From contig JAJPGZ010000012.1 of the NCBI GenBank assembly GCA_021325495.1, positions 56,131-120,130 on the forward strand: a stretch of 64,000 nucleotides of DNA. The letters run 5' to 3'. A program made the translations under genes and the position numbers. This document shows positions 19,480 to 27,928 of the stretch, in pieces; the first letter of the stretch is position 1, and each line of letters starts with the position of its first letter. The notes beneath the pieces were generated by a model. The model did no database searches. It was not told the origin of the DNA and saw only the letters and a program-made list of their open reading frames with translations. Origin of the DNA: Spartobacteria bacterium (GTDB lineage Bacteria > Verrucomicrobiota > Verrucomicrobiia > Chthoniobacterales > UBA10450).

Positions 19480-19783
19480 GCCAAACAGTTAGCGCGCTTC
19501 GTTGCGCGCGCGAGCGGGAATTCTGCGTCTGGGGAGCACAGGCCGCTGGCCTGTGGTTCGCGGCGGCTCGCCGCGAAACGATCGGCATTCCATGCGCGGT
19601 GGTCGCGAAATCTCAGTCGGCCAGCGGCCGACTACCACAGGCCGGCGGCCTGTGCTCCCCGGAACAGAGATGCGACGCGCGGGAGTTACATTTGTCTTGC
19701 ACGCGCTGGCTCACTCGCCAGCGTAAATGCAGCTCCGAACAATTTTGTTCGCGAGTCCCGATTATTTCGGGATTGTCGATCTT
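19480..19783. other. Gene-poor leader and repeat region before nuoD
   Basis: About 300 bp between the divergent fabD and nuoD. It holds repeat R2 copy 2 (19527-19664), a short hairpin CGCTGGC...GCCAGCG (19704-19723), and a second hairpin TCCCGA...TCGGGA (19756-19772) just before the nuoD start. An M1 copy (19774-19783) ends at the nuoD ATG. I see no clear -35/-10, and no other gene. Confidence 0.6.
19527..19664. repeat. Complex palindromic repeat R2, copy 2
   Basis: Outer arms at 19531-19554 and 19636-19660 share GGGGAGCACAGGCCGCTGGC with copy 1 and pair with each other. The right part has an extra stem GTCGGCC...GGCCGAC (about 19617-19633). A multi-armed structure shared by two intergenic sites in the window suggests a mobile or selfish palindrome. 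Confidence 0.8.
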
Positions 19784-21040
19784 ATGGGATTCACCGTTCG
19801 TGAAATCGAATCGCCCGATCCGGTGACGCGCGTCGTCGCGGCGGACGCGGCCGCGCGTAACAAGAGCGACGACATCGGCGAAAAGATGGTGCTCAACATG
19901 GGCCCGTCGCATCCCGCGACGCACGGCGTGTTGCGCCTCGTGCTCGAACTCGATGGCGAGATCATCACGAAAGCGACGCCGGACATCGGGTTTTTGCATC
20001 GCGGCGACGAAAAGATCGCGGAGAACATGCAATACAATCAGTTCGTCCCCTACACGGATCGGCTCGATTATCTTGCGCCGCTCGCGAACAACGTGACTTA
20101 CGCACTCGCGGTGGAAAAATTAATGGGCTGGGAAGTTCCGCCGCGCGGCCGCGCCATTCGCGTGATCTGCTACGAGCTCTCGCGCATCTCGTCGCATCTC
20201 ATGGGACTCGGCGCGATGTCGCTCGATCTCGGCGCGTTGAGCGTGTTCATGTATTCGTTCACGCAACGCGAGAAGATTTACGATTTGTCGGAACTGATTT
20301 GCGGAGCGCGTTTCACGACTTCCTACACGCGCGTGGGCGGACAGATTCGCGATCTTCCCGAAAACTTCATGTCGATCTTGCGCGAATTTCTCGATCAATT
20401 CGGACCCGCGCTCGATGAGTGCGACAAACTTCTCACGCGTAATCGCATTTTCGTCGATCGCACGAAAGACATCGGCGTTATTTCGAAGGATCGCGCGATC
20501 GCCTACGCGCTTTCCGGGCCGAACTTGCGCGGCAGCGGCATCGATCACGATTTGCGCCGCAAACATCCGTATTGTGATTACGAGCAATACGACTTCGACG
20601 TCATCGTCGGCACGGCGGGCGATTGCTACGATCGCTACCTCGTTCGCATCCAGGAAATGCGCGAGAGCGTGGAGATTTTGTATCAGGTTATCGACAAAAT
20701 GCCTAACGGCCCGATCAACGTGGTCGATTGGAAAAACATGACGCCGCCAAAATCACACGTGATGACGAAAATGGAGGAGCTGATTCATCACTTCATCGTC
20801 GTGACCGAAGGATTGAAAGCGCCGCCGGGCGAAATTTATTTCGGCGCGGAAAATCCGAAGGGCGAGCTCGGTTTCTATATTAATAGTCGCGGCGGCGGTG
20901 TGCCGTATCGATTGAAGATCCGCGCGCCTTCATTCGTGAACCTGAGCATTTTGCCCGAGCTGCTGCCCGATCACATGATCAGCGACGTGCCGGCGATTCT
21001 CGGGAGTCTGGACTTTGTCATGGGCGAATGCGACAGATGA
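19784..21040 (+). CDS. nuoD: NADH-quinone oxidoreductase subunit D
   Basis: Peripheral-arm quinone-site subunit of complex I. About 418 residues: NMGPSHPATHGVLRLVLELDGE opens the conserved part, then HRGDEKIAEN, the NRIFVDRTKDIG helix, YQVIDKMPNGP, and the end PAILGSLDFVMGECDR, the standard NuoD finish. A longer frame to 19727 is open, but its codons run over a hairpin and M1, so I prefer the ATG at 19784. Starts an operon whose nuoABC are absent from this window. Overlaps the next lipoprotein gene (ATGA). Confidence 0.93.
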   Translation: MGFTVREIESPDPVTRVVAADAAARNKSDDIGEKMVLNMGPSHPATHGVLRLVLELDGEIITKATPDIGFLHRGDEKIAENMQYNQFVPYTDRLDYLAPLANNVTYALAVEKLMGWEVPPRGRAIRVICYELSRISSHLMGLGAMSLDLGALSVFMYSFTQREKIYDLSELICGARFTTSYTRVGGQIRDLPENFMSILREFLDQFGPALDECDKLLTRNRIFVDRTKDIGVISKDRAIAYALSGPNLRGSGIDHDLRRKHPYCDYEQYDFDVIVGTAGDCYDRYLVRIQEMRESVEILYQVIDKMPNGPINVVDWKNMTPPKSHVMTKMEELIHHFIVVTEGLKAPPGEIYFGAENPKGELGFYINSRGGGVPYRLKIRAPSFVNLSILPELLPDHMISDVPAILGSLDFVMGECDR

Positions 21041-21318
21041 ACATGTCGATCTTACGAATTATTTTTGCGGTCATTTTCGCCATCGCGCTCGCGTCGTGCA
21101 GCAACAAGCGAATCACTAAAGCCAACGTCGACGAAGTGACCGAGAACATGTCGAAGAAGCAGGTGGAATCGATTCTCGGACCACCGACGGAGATCGATAA
21201 TAAAGATTTTCTCGTGATGAAGAAAACGACCTACACGTATCGGCAGGGCAAGGACTCGGTCATCATCGTTTTCAAGGACGACCGATTGCAAACGAAGGAG
21301 AGCACGCTCTCCGATTAG
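21037..21318 (+). CDS. Small lipoprotein (SmpA/OmlA/BamE-like)
   Basis: About 93 residues. The signal ends in the lipobox IALASC (Cys near 18), then TKANVDEVTENMSKKQVESILGPPT, the helix-turn and GPP-T pattern of the SmpA/BamE family, and a beta region KTTYTYRQGKDSVIIVFKDDRL. BamE is an outer-membrane assembly lipoprotein; sitting between nuoD and the nuoE-F fusion, its role here is unclear. The ATG overlaps the nuoD stop, and codons 3-6 are an M1 copy (ATGTCGATCTT). Confidence 0.75.
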   Translation: MNMSILRIIFAVIFAIALASCSNKRITKANVDEVTENMSKKQVESILGPPTEIDNKDFLVMKKTTYTYRQGKDSVIIVFKDDRLQTKESTLSD

Positions 21319-21327
21319 TCACGCGCT

Positions 21328-23265
21328 TTGGACTCGACGACGAACACGCGCGTTCCCGCCGAGCTCGAGCGGAAGATGCAGGCGGCGATCGCGCGTTATC
21401 CGAAAGATCGACAACGGAGCGCGGCCATGCCGCTGCTGCATTTGTGGCAGGAACATTTCGGATTCATCAGCGATGCGGGCGTAAACTGGATCGCGGCCAA
21501 GCTCGGCTTGCAGCCGATCAATATTCTCGAGCTGGTCACGTTTTATCCGATGTATCGCCAGCAACCGGCGGGACGAAAACATATTCGCGTTTGTCGAACG
21601 CTGAGCTGCGCGATGGCCGGCAGTTACGATTTGATGCAACGCGCGCGCGAAATCGCGGCGGGTGATCCGAATATAAGCGTCGAATTCGTCGAGTGCCTCG
21701 CGAGCTGCGGCACGGCGCCGGTTTGCATGATCGACGATGAGCTGCACGAGAACGTCGATCCACATTCGATTGTCGATCTTGTGCGGAATCAGCAGCCAAT
21801 CGTTAGGCCGCGACCGGAACCGCATCGGCTCGAGCACCGATTAATTTTCAAGAACATCGGCCGGCGCGATTGGAAGATCGACATCGATACTTACGTCGCA
21901 GACGGCGGTTATGAGCAGTTGAAGAAAGCGCTGACGATGTCCCGCGCCGAAATCATTAACGAAGTGAAAACGTCGGGATTGCGCGGACGCGGCGGCGCCG
22001 GATTTCCGTGCGGCGTGAAATGGAGTTTCATCAAACCGGACGAGAAGAAGCCGGTCTATCTCATTTGCAACGCGGACGAATCCGAGCCCGGCACGTTCAA
22101 AGACCGCTACATCATTCACGAAGATCCGCATCAAATGCTCGAAGGGATGTTGATCTCCGCCTACGCGGTGAACGCGAAAACCGCCTACATCTATATAAGA
22201 GGTGAGTTTCCCGAGGGCGCGCAGATTCTCGAGAACGCGATCGAAGAAGCACGAGCGAAAAATTTTCTCGGCCAAAACATTCTGGGCAAAGGATTCGATT
22301 GCGAAATTTACATTCATCGCGGCGCGGGCGCTTACATTTGCGGCGAAGAAACCGGATTGATCGAGTCGCTTGAAGGCAAACGCGCGTATCCGCGAATCAA
22401 GCCGCCTTATTTTCCTGCGGTGCTCGGCCTCTACATGTGTCCGACGATCGTGAACAACGTCGAGACGCTCTGCCACGTGAAGCACATCATCGCGATGGGC
22501 GGCGCGCAATACGCGCAACTCGGCCGGCCTAACAACACTGGCACGCGCATCGTTTGTGTGAGCGGCGATGTGCAGCGTCCCGGTTATTTCGAAATCGAAG
22601 TCGGTAAAGTGACGATGGGTCAACTGATTTACGAGATGGCCGGCGGGACGAAGCCGGGACGAATGTTGAAGGCGGTCATTCCCGGCGGGAGCTCGGCCAA
22701 AGTGTTGCGCGCAGATGAGCGATTCAAAATCAAAGATCGACAACCGGATGGATCGACAATCGAACGCGAAATGTTCATCGACGAACTGCCGATGGATTTC
22801 GACTCGTTAGCCGCAGCCGGTTCGATGGCCGGTTCCGGCGGCGTCATCGTGCTCGATGATTCACGCGACATGGTTTGGGTGCTGAACAACATCAACGAGT
22901 TTTACGCCCACGAATCGTGCGGCCAATGCACGCCGTGTCGTGAAGGCTCGTTGTGGATGAAGAAAATCACCGACCGCATGATGCTCGGCGGCGGCGTAGT
23001 CGAAGATCCGAAGACGTTAAAAACAATCGGCGACAATATCGCCGGCCGTACCATCTGCGCGTTCGGCGAAGCATGCGCGTGGCCGACACAAAGTTTCGTT
23101 GAGAAATTCCCCGACGAATTCGCCGCGCGCGCGAAGAAACCGATTCCTCCCCCACTCCCACCCGAGCTTACGCCTGAAGAATTAATCGAAGATCGACAAG
23201 TACCCGTTAGGCCATTGGCCCACGATCCGGGCTGGGAAAAAGCAGGCGCAGCGGGAACGATTTAG
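21328..23265 (+). CDS. nuoEF: NuoE-NuoF fusion of complex I
   Basis: 645 residues joining two subunits usually encoded separately. Residues 1-165 are NuoE: a thioredoxin-like fold with four Cys in CRTLSC and CLASC that bind a [2Fe-2S] centre. Residues about 180-620 are Nuo[14 protein letters not shown] (FMN), [34 protein letters not shown] (NADH/FMN) and [11 protein letters not shown] with a later Cys in [12 protein letters not shown] for the N3 [4Fe-4S] centre. The TTG start at 21328 is chosen because the family helix begins immediately after it. NADH enters complex I here. An uncommon architecture for complex I; HoxF-type proteins also join these parts. M1 encodes IVDL, KIDID and KDRQP. Confidence 0.92.
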   Translation: MDSTTNTRVPAELERKMQAAIARYPKDRQRSAAMPLLHLWQEHFGFISDAGVNWIAAKLGLQPINILELVTFYPMYRQQPAGRKHIRVCRTLSCAMAGSYDLMQRAREIAAGDPNISVEFVECLASCGTAPVCMIDDELHENVDPHSIVDLVRNQQPIVRPRPEPHRLEHRLIFKNIGRRDWKIDIDTYVADGGYEQLKKALTMSRAEIINEVKTSGLRGRGGAGFPCGVKWSFIKPDEKKPVYLICNADESEPGTFKDRYIIHEDPHQMLEGMLISAYAVNAKTAYIYIRGEFPEGAQILENAIEEARAKNFLGQNILGKGFDCEIYIHRGAGAYICGEETGLIESLEGKRAYPRIKPPYFPAVLGLYMCPTIVNNVETLCHVKHIIAMGGAQYAQLGRPNNTGTRIVCVSGDVQRPGYFEIEVGKVTMGQLIYEMAGGTKPGRMLKAVIPGGSSAKVLRADERFKIKDRQPDGSTIEREMFIDELPMDFDSLAAAGSMAGSGGVIVLDDSRDMVWVLNNINEFYAHESCGQCTPCREGSLWMKKITDRMMLGGGVVEDPKTLKTIGDNIAGRTICAFGEACAWPTQSFVEKFPDEFAARAKKPIPPPLPPELTPEELIEDRQVPVRPLAHDPGWEKAGAAGTI

Positions 23266-23268
23266 AAA

Positions 23269-23700
23269 ATGAATCAGGAAAGCAGGAAAGCAGGAAAAAA
23301 TCTCAGAGATTCACAGCTCACTGAGCAGATCATTGCTGCTGCGATTCGCGTACACCGTGTGCTTGGGCCTGGTTTCCTCGAATCGATCTACGAAGAAGCT
23401 CTGGCCGTCGAATTCGCGCTCAGCGGAATTCAGTTTGTCCGGCAATTTCCGGTGCCGTTGTTTTATCGCGACCATCAAATTGGCGAACACCGGTTAGATT
23501 TCATGGTCGAGAGCAAAATCGTTGTCGAGCTAAAGGCGATTAGCGAACTAGAGGACATTCATTTCGCGATAGGACGCAGTTACCTAAAGGCGACCAACCT
23601 GCAGGATGGCTTGCTTTTTAATTTCGCGACTGTGCCGCTGACGATTAAGCGCTTCTGCCGCGAAAAGCCGTCCGATGAGCCTCCTGATTTCCTAAAATGA
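23269..23700 (+). CDS. GxxExxY protein
   Basis: 143 residues with GPGFLESIYEEAL (about residues 34-46), containing the G-x-x-E-x-x-Y family motif (GFLESIY), and the PD-(D/E)XK-like core LDFMVESKIVVELKAI near 85-97, so a nuclease-like fold. Families of this type recur in many copies in Verrucomicrobiota and related genomes and their function is not established. It is inserted between the NuoE-F fusion and nuoG and flanked by near-perfect inverted repeats (29 nt); its ATG is inside the left repeat. Base composition is lower in GC than the operon and no M1 or M2 copy occurs in it. Confidence 0.88.
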   Translation: MNQESRKAGKNLRDSQLTEQIIAAAIRVHRVLGPGFLESIYEEALAVEFALSGIQFVRQFPVPLFYRDHQIGEHRLDFMVESKIVVELKAISELEDIHFAIGRSYLKATNLQDGLLFNFATVPLTIKRFCREKPSDEPPDFLK

Positions 23701-23729
23701 TTTCCTGTTTTCCTGCTTTCCTGATTCAT
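23269..23729. mobile_element. Putative GxxExxY mobile element with inverted repeats
   Basis: Left repeat 23269-23297 (ATGAATCAGGAAAGCAGGAA...) and right repeat 23701-23729 are inverted and match at about 28 of 29 positions. They contain the tandem AGCAGGAA unit. The element carries only the GxxExxY gene and inserts exactly between two complex I cistrons, leaving both intact. No target-site duplication is evident. No transposase is present, so mobilisation would need a partner elsewhere. Confidence 0.65.
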
Positions 23730-23730
23730 C

Positions 23731-25458
23731 ATGCCTAACGAAACAACAAGTCCACCGCAGTCCGTCAACGTCCAAATCGACGGCGTCTGGCATCAGTTTC
23801 CGAAAGGCACGCGTGTGATCGAAGCGTGCGAGCAAGCGGGCAAATACGTGCCGCGCTATTGCTATCACAAGAAGCTCAGCTCGCCGGGCAATTGCCGAAT
23901 GTGTTTGATCGAGATGGGCATGCCGAAGATGGGGCCTGATCGCAAACCAGAGCTCGGCGGCGATGGCAAACCGACGATCAATTGGATGCCACGTCCGCAA
24001 ATTTGTTGCGCGCAAGATGTGTCCGAAGGGATGGGCGTGCGCACGACTTCGCCGCTGGTCGAAGAATGCCGCCGCGGCGTGATGGAATTTTTGCTCATCA
24101 ATCATCCGCTCGATTGTCCGATCTGCGACCAGGCCGGCGAATGTCGCTTGCAGGAATTCAGCGTCGAATACGGCAACCAAGGTTCGCGATTTCTCGAAAA
24201 CAAAGTGAAGAAGCCGAAGAACGTCGAGCTCGGTCCACGCGTGACGCTCGACGATGAACGCTGCATTCTCTGCTCGCGTTGCATTCGGTTTTGCCAGGAG
24301 ATCGCGCACGACGACGTGCTCGGCTTCATTGATCGCGGCAGCCACACCGTGCTCACCGCGCATCCGGGCAAACGCTTGGAAAACAATTACTCGCTCAACA
24401 CCGTTGACATCTGTCCAGTCGGCGCGCTCACGTCGACCGATTTCCGATTCAAGATGCGCGTTTGGTTTTTGAAGGAGACAAAAAGTTTTTGCACGAGCTG
24501 CGCGACCGGTTGCAATACTCTCATCGGCTCGCGTGAAGATGTGATCCATCGGCAAACGCCGCGCGAAAACAACGACGTCAATTCCTCCTGGATGTGCGAT
24601 TACGGCCGCCTGAAATTTAAATACGTCGATTCCGATCGCCGCCTCCTCGAACCGCGCGTCCTGCAAAACGATAAACTCACCGCGACCGACTGGAAGCGCG
24701 CGATCGCCAACGTGGCCCTGCAGTTGAAACATTTCGGCGGTTGGAACATCGCCATCATCGCCTCCGGCCGCATGACGAACGAGGAAATGTGGCTCACCTC
24801 GCGCATCGCAAAATCGCTCGGCACGCAGTGGATCGACATCGTGCCGCATCGCGGACCCGGCGACGACATTCTGCTGAGCGAAGACCGCAACCCGAACACA
24901 AACGGCGCGAAATTGCTCGGCCTAACGAGCGAGCCCGGCGCGATGATTCCGAAAATGGTCGAGGCGATCAAGTCCGGCTCGTTACGCGCGCTCGTCGTGT
25001 TGTGCGAGAATCCGCTCGAACTCGGCCTCACCGCCGATGAATTGCGAAATCTCCCCGCCTTCATCACCATGTCGATCTCGCAAAATGAATCGACTGATCT
25101 TTCCACGGCGGTGCTGCCTTCCTCTGCTTTCGCGGAGAAACGAGGCTCGATGATCAATGGCGACGGCCGGCTGCAACGTTTGAATCGCGCAGTGCGTCCG
25201 CCGGGAAACGCGCGCGACGATTGGGAAATTTTGCGCGATCTCCTGCAAGCGCTGACCGATAGCAATGGCGTTTACACGATCGACGATGTGTTTCGCCAAA
25301 TGAGCGAAGCCATTCCGCAGTTGGCGGGATTAAGCCTAACGAAGGTCGGCGATCTCGGCCTGCAACTCGTGAATATCGATGAATCGCCGGCACCGCCGCG
25401 CGCGCCGAAAGAAGACGACATCGAATTGGCGGAAGCCAAACGCCCGCCCGGCCGCTAA
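23731..25458 (+). CDS. nuoG: NADH-quinone oxidoreductase subunit G
   Basis: 575 residues, short compared with proteobacterial NuoG (about 900). Its Fe-S set is complete: the N1b [2Fe-2S] Cys in YCYHKK, CRMC and ICCAQD, the N5 site HPLDCPICDQAGEC, the N4 site CILCSRCIRFC with CPVGALT, and the N7 cluster CTSCATGC with a later MCDYGR Cys. The molybdopterin-like C-terminal domain is shortened. The ATG at 23731 lies two bases after the right inverted repeat of the GxxExxY element, so upstream signals have been replaced. Five M2 copies but no M1 in the gene; M1 at 25457 overlaps its stop. Confidence 0.93.
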   Translation: MPNETTSPPQSVNVQIDGVWHQFPKGTRVIEACEQAGKYVPRYCYHKKLSSPGNCRMCLIEMGMPKMGPDRKPELGGDGKPTINWMPRPQICCAQDVSEGMGVRTTSPLVEECRRGVMEFLLINHPLDCPICDQAGECRLQEFSVEYGNQGSRFLENKVKKPKNVELGPRVTLDDERCILCSRCIRFCQEIAHDDVLGFIDRGSHTVLTAHPGKRLENNYSLNTVDICPVGALTSTDFRFKMRVWFLKETKSFCTSCATGCNTLIGSREDVIHRQTPRENNDVNSSWMCDYGRLKFKYVDSDRRLLEPRVLQNDKLTATDWKRAIANVALQLKHFGGWNIAIIASGRMTNEEMWLTSRIAKSLGTQWIDIVPHRGPGDDILLSEDRNPNTNGAKLLGLTSEPGAMIPKMVEAIKSGSLRALVVLCENPLELGLTADELRNLPAFITMSISQNESTDLSTAVLPSSAFAEKRGSMINGDGRLQRLNRAVRPPGNARDDWEILRDLLQALTDSNGVYTIDDVFRQMSEAIPQLAGLSLTKVGDLGLQLVNIDESPAPPRAPKEDDIELAEAKRPPGR

Positions 25459-25465
25459 GATCGAC

Positions 25466-26530
25466 ATGTACTCCTGGCTCATTCTCAGTTCGCTCGCAAA
25501 AATCGTTGGAATTCTGTTCGTCGTAATTCTGCCGATGGTCTCGTACACGGTTTACGCCGAGCGCCGCGTCAGCGCGTTCATTCAAGATCGCCCCGGCCCG
25601 AACCGCGTCGGCCCCGCCGGATTGCTGCAACCGATTGCCGACGTCGTGAAACTTCTGATCAAAGAAGATTTCACGCCGGCAGGCGTAAACACATTTTATT
25701 ACTGGCTCGCGCCGTGTCTCGCGATGATGCCCTCCATCATCACCATCGCGGTCGTGCCGTTCGGCAGCACACTGTTCGACGTGCCGATGGTCATTGCCGA
25801 TGTGAACATCGGAATCCTCTGGGTGTTCGCCATCGGGTCGTTAGGCGTTTACGGCATCGTCATCGGCGGGTGGGCCTCGAATTCGAAATATCCATTTCTC
25901 GGCGGCGTGCGTTCCAGCTCGCAAATGATTTCCTACGAGCTCTCGTTAGGCCTGGCTGTCATCCCGATCTTCATGTTGGTCGGCAAACTTCGCCTCACCG
26001 ACGTCGTCCGCTACCAAATCGATCACGGCTGGTTCATCGCGCCATTCATCGGCGATTGGGCCAATCCTGTGAAATGGCTTCTCGCGATTCCGATGCTCAT
26101 TTCGTTTTTTGTTTTCATGGTCGCGATGTTCGCGGAAACAAATCGGCTTCCGTTCGATTTGCCGGAAGCGGAACAGGAACTCGCCGGCGGATATCACACC
26201 GAATATTCCTCGATGAAATTCGCGCTCTTCTTTCTCGGCGAATACACCGCCATGATCGCCGGCTCGGCCGTGATGGTGACGCTATTTCTCGGCGGCTGGC
26301 ATTTTCCCGGGATTCCCGACGGCTCACACGGCTGGATTTTCGGCCTAACGAACATCGTGGTCTTCTTCGCTAAAGTAACGGCGCTGCTCTTTTTCTTCAT
26401 CTGGGTCCGGTGGACGCTGCCGCGCTTTCGTTACGATCAACTCATGCGACTCGGATGGTTGTTCTTTTTCGAGCTCGCGCTCGTAAATATTTTCCTCGTC
26501 GCCGGAATTCTCGCCTGCTTCCACGTGTAA
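25466..26530 (+). CDS. nuoH: NADH-quinone oxidoreductase subunit H
   Basis: 354-residue membrane subunit next to the quinone cavity. Conserved loop ERRVSAFIQDRPGPNRVGPAGLLQPIADVVKLLIKED near residues 35-65, and ETNRLPFDLPEAEQELAGGYHTEYSSMKFALFF near 205-240. Multiple membrane helices. The ATG is the end of an M1 copy (GATCGACATG, 25457-25468): the previous stop, M1 and this start overlap. Confidence 0.95.
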   Translation: MYSWLILSSLAKIVGILFVVILPMVSYTVYAERRVSAFIQDRPGPNRVGPAGLLQPIADVVKLLIKEDFTPAGVNTFYYWLAPCLAMMPSIITIAVVPFGSTLFDVPMVIADVNIGILWVFAIGSLGVYGIVIGGWASNSKYPFLGGVRSSSQMISYELSLGLAVIPIFMLVGKLRLTDVVRYQIDHGWFIAPFIGDWANPVKWLLAIPMLISFFVFMVAMFAETNRLPFDLPEAEQELAGGYHTEYSSMKFALFFLGEYTAMIAGSAVMVTLFLGGWHFPGIPDGSHGWIFGLTNIVVFFAKVTALLFFFIWVRWTLPRFRYDQLMRLGWLFFFELALVNIFLVAGILACFHV

Positions 26531-26538
26531 GATCGACA

Positions 26539-27069
26539 ATGGCCATTCCCGCTTCACGACCGAACCTCAACTGGCGCGAGCGCGCGTTTCTCCCCGCCAT
26601 CGTCTCGGGTCTGTTCATCACCTGGCGACATTTCGTGCGCTACATTTTCGGCCGCACTAAAGTCACCATTCAGTATCCCGAACAAACTCGCGATGCCGAT
26701 TTGCCCGATTACTACCGCGGCACGCCGGCGCTGGTGAAGGACGAACAAGGCCGCATCCGCTGCGTCGCATGTCAGCTCTGCGAATTCATTTGTCCGCCGC
26801 GCGCGATTAAAATTCTGCCCGGCGAAATTCCGACGGACGATCGTTTCGCCAAGGTCGAAAAATATCCGGAGGAGTTCGACATCGACATGATCCGCTGCAT
26901 CTACTGCGGCATGTGCGAGGAAGTTTGTCCGGAGCAGGCGATTTTTCTGCGCAAAGATTACGTCGTCACCGGTTTCACACGCGAAGAGATGGTGCATCGC
27001 AAAGACAAATTGCTCGAGATCGGCGGCGTCATGCACGGCGTCGTCTTGAAATGGAACGACAAGAAGTGA
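26539..27069 (+). CDS. nuoI: NADH-quinone oxidoreductase subunit I
   Basis: 176-residue ferredoxin-like subunit that carries clusters N6a and N6b: CVACQLCEFICPP and CIYCGMCEEVCPEQAIFL, each C-x2-C-x2-C-x3-CP. The first 40 residues hold a hydrophobic stretch. The ATG at 26539 is formed by the M1 copy TAAGATCGACAATGG spanning the nuoH stop. The frame is open upstream to 26410 but that region codes the nuoH C-terminus in another frame. Confidence 0.95.
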   Translation: MAIPASRPNLNWRERAFLPAIVSGLFITWRHFVRYIFGRTKVTIQYPEQTRDADLPDYYRGTPALVKDEQGRIRCVACQLCEFICPPRAIKILPGEIPTDDRFAKVEKYPEEFDIDMIRCIYCGMCEEVCPEQAIFLRKDYVVTGFTREEMVHRKDKLLEIGGVMHGVVLKWNDKK

Positions 27070-27073
27070 ACGC

Positions 27074-27099
27074 AAGATCGACAATCGATTAGATCGACA
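27074..27099 (+). repeat. M1 direct pair (16-bp period) in the nuoI-nuoJ gap
   Basis: An exact M1 at 27074-27083 and a one-mismatch copy TAGATCGACA at 27090-27099, start to start 16 bp, fill almost the entire 29-bp gap between the nuoI stop and the nuoJ ATG, which overlaps the second copy. Confidence 0.8.
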
Positions 27100-27608
27100 T
27101 GCAACTTTTCCTCTTCTGGTGCGCCGCGCTGTTGATGCTCGTCTTCGGCGTCGCCGTCATTCTCAATCGCAATCCGGTCGCGAGCGCGCTCAGTCTCGTC
27201 GTTTCATTTCTCGGTCTCGCCACGCTTTTCATGATGCTCGATGCGTATTTCATCGGCATCATCCAGGTCCTCGTCTACGCCGGCGCGGTCATGGTGCTGT
27301 TCCTTTTCATCATCATGCTGCTCGATCTTCGCGCGGAAAACCTGCGCAAGATCAACTGGCCGGCCACGGCCGGCGGCGCCGTTGTCGCGTTTGTCTTTTT
27401 GATTCAGGTGCTCTCCGTCATTGGTCGCCTAACGGATGCAAAAAAAACTTTTCCGCCGCTCGCAAGATCGACAATCGACGATGTGCGCAATGTCGGCGTG
27501 ACGCTGTTTACGAACTTTAACTTTCCTTTCCAAGTCATCGGCGTCCTCGTCCTCGTCGCCACCATCGGCGTGGTGGTGTTGAGCAAACGCGAGCTGGCAA
27601 ACAAATGA
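27099..27608 (+). CDS. nuoJ: NADH-quinone oxidoreductase subunit J
   Basis: 169-residue membrane subunit with five hydrophobic segments, beginning [19 protein letters not shown]. The conserved helix [48 protein letters not shown] contains the pi-bulge helix motif of ND6/NuoJ. Overlaps nuoK by 4 nt. An M1 copy (27464) gives ARSTID near residue 123. Confidence 0.92.
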   Translation: MQLFLFWCAALLMLVFGVAVILNRNPVASALSLVVSFLGLATLFMMLDAYFIGIIQVLVYAGAVMVLFLFIIMLLDLRAENLRKINWPATAGGAVVAFVFLIQVLSVIGRLTDAKKTFPPLARSTIDDVRNVGVTLFTNFNFPFQVIGVLVLVATIGVVVLSKRELANK

Positions 27609-27928
27609 TCACCCTCGGAAATTATCTCACGGTTAGCGCGATGCTTTTCACCATCGGCTTCGCGGGCGTCATGCTGCGTCGCAACATCGTCATCATTTTA
27701 ATGTCGCTCGAGCTCATGCTCAATGCGGCCAATCTTTCGCTCGTCGCCTTCTCACGCTTCCATGTCGATCTAAGAACCAGTCTGCCTAACTACAACGCGC
27801 AGGTCTTCGTTTTCTTCATCATCACCGTCGCGGCCGCGGAGGTCGCCGTCGGTCTCGCCCTCATCGTCGCGCTTTACCGCGCGCGCCGGACGACGCACGT
27901 CGAAGATCTCACCACTTTGAAGTTTTGA
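27605..27928 (+). CDS. nuoK: NADH-quinone oxidoreductase subunit K
   Basis: 107 residues, three membrane helices, the ND4L equivalent. Membrane Glu residues in [20 protein letters not shown] and [16 protein letters not shown] match the proton-path glutamates. Starts in the nuoJ stop (ATGA) and its end overlaps the TTG of nuoL. Confidence 0.94.
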   Translation: MITLGNYLTVSAMLFTIGFAGVMLRRNIVIILMSLELMLNAANLSLVAFSRFHVDLRTSLPNYNAQVFVFFIITVAAAEVAVGLALIVALYRARRTTHVEDLTTLKF

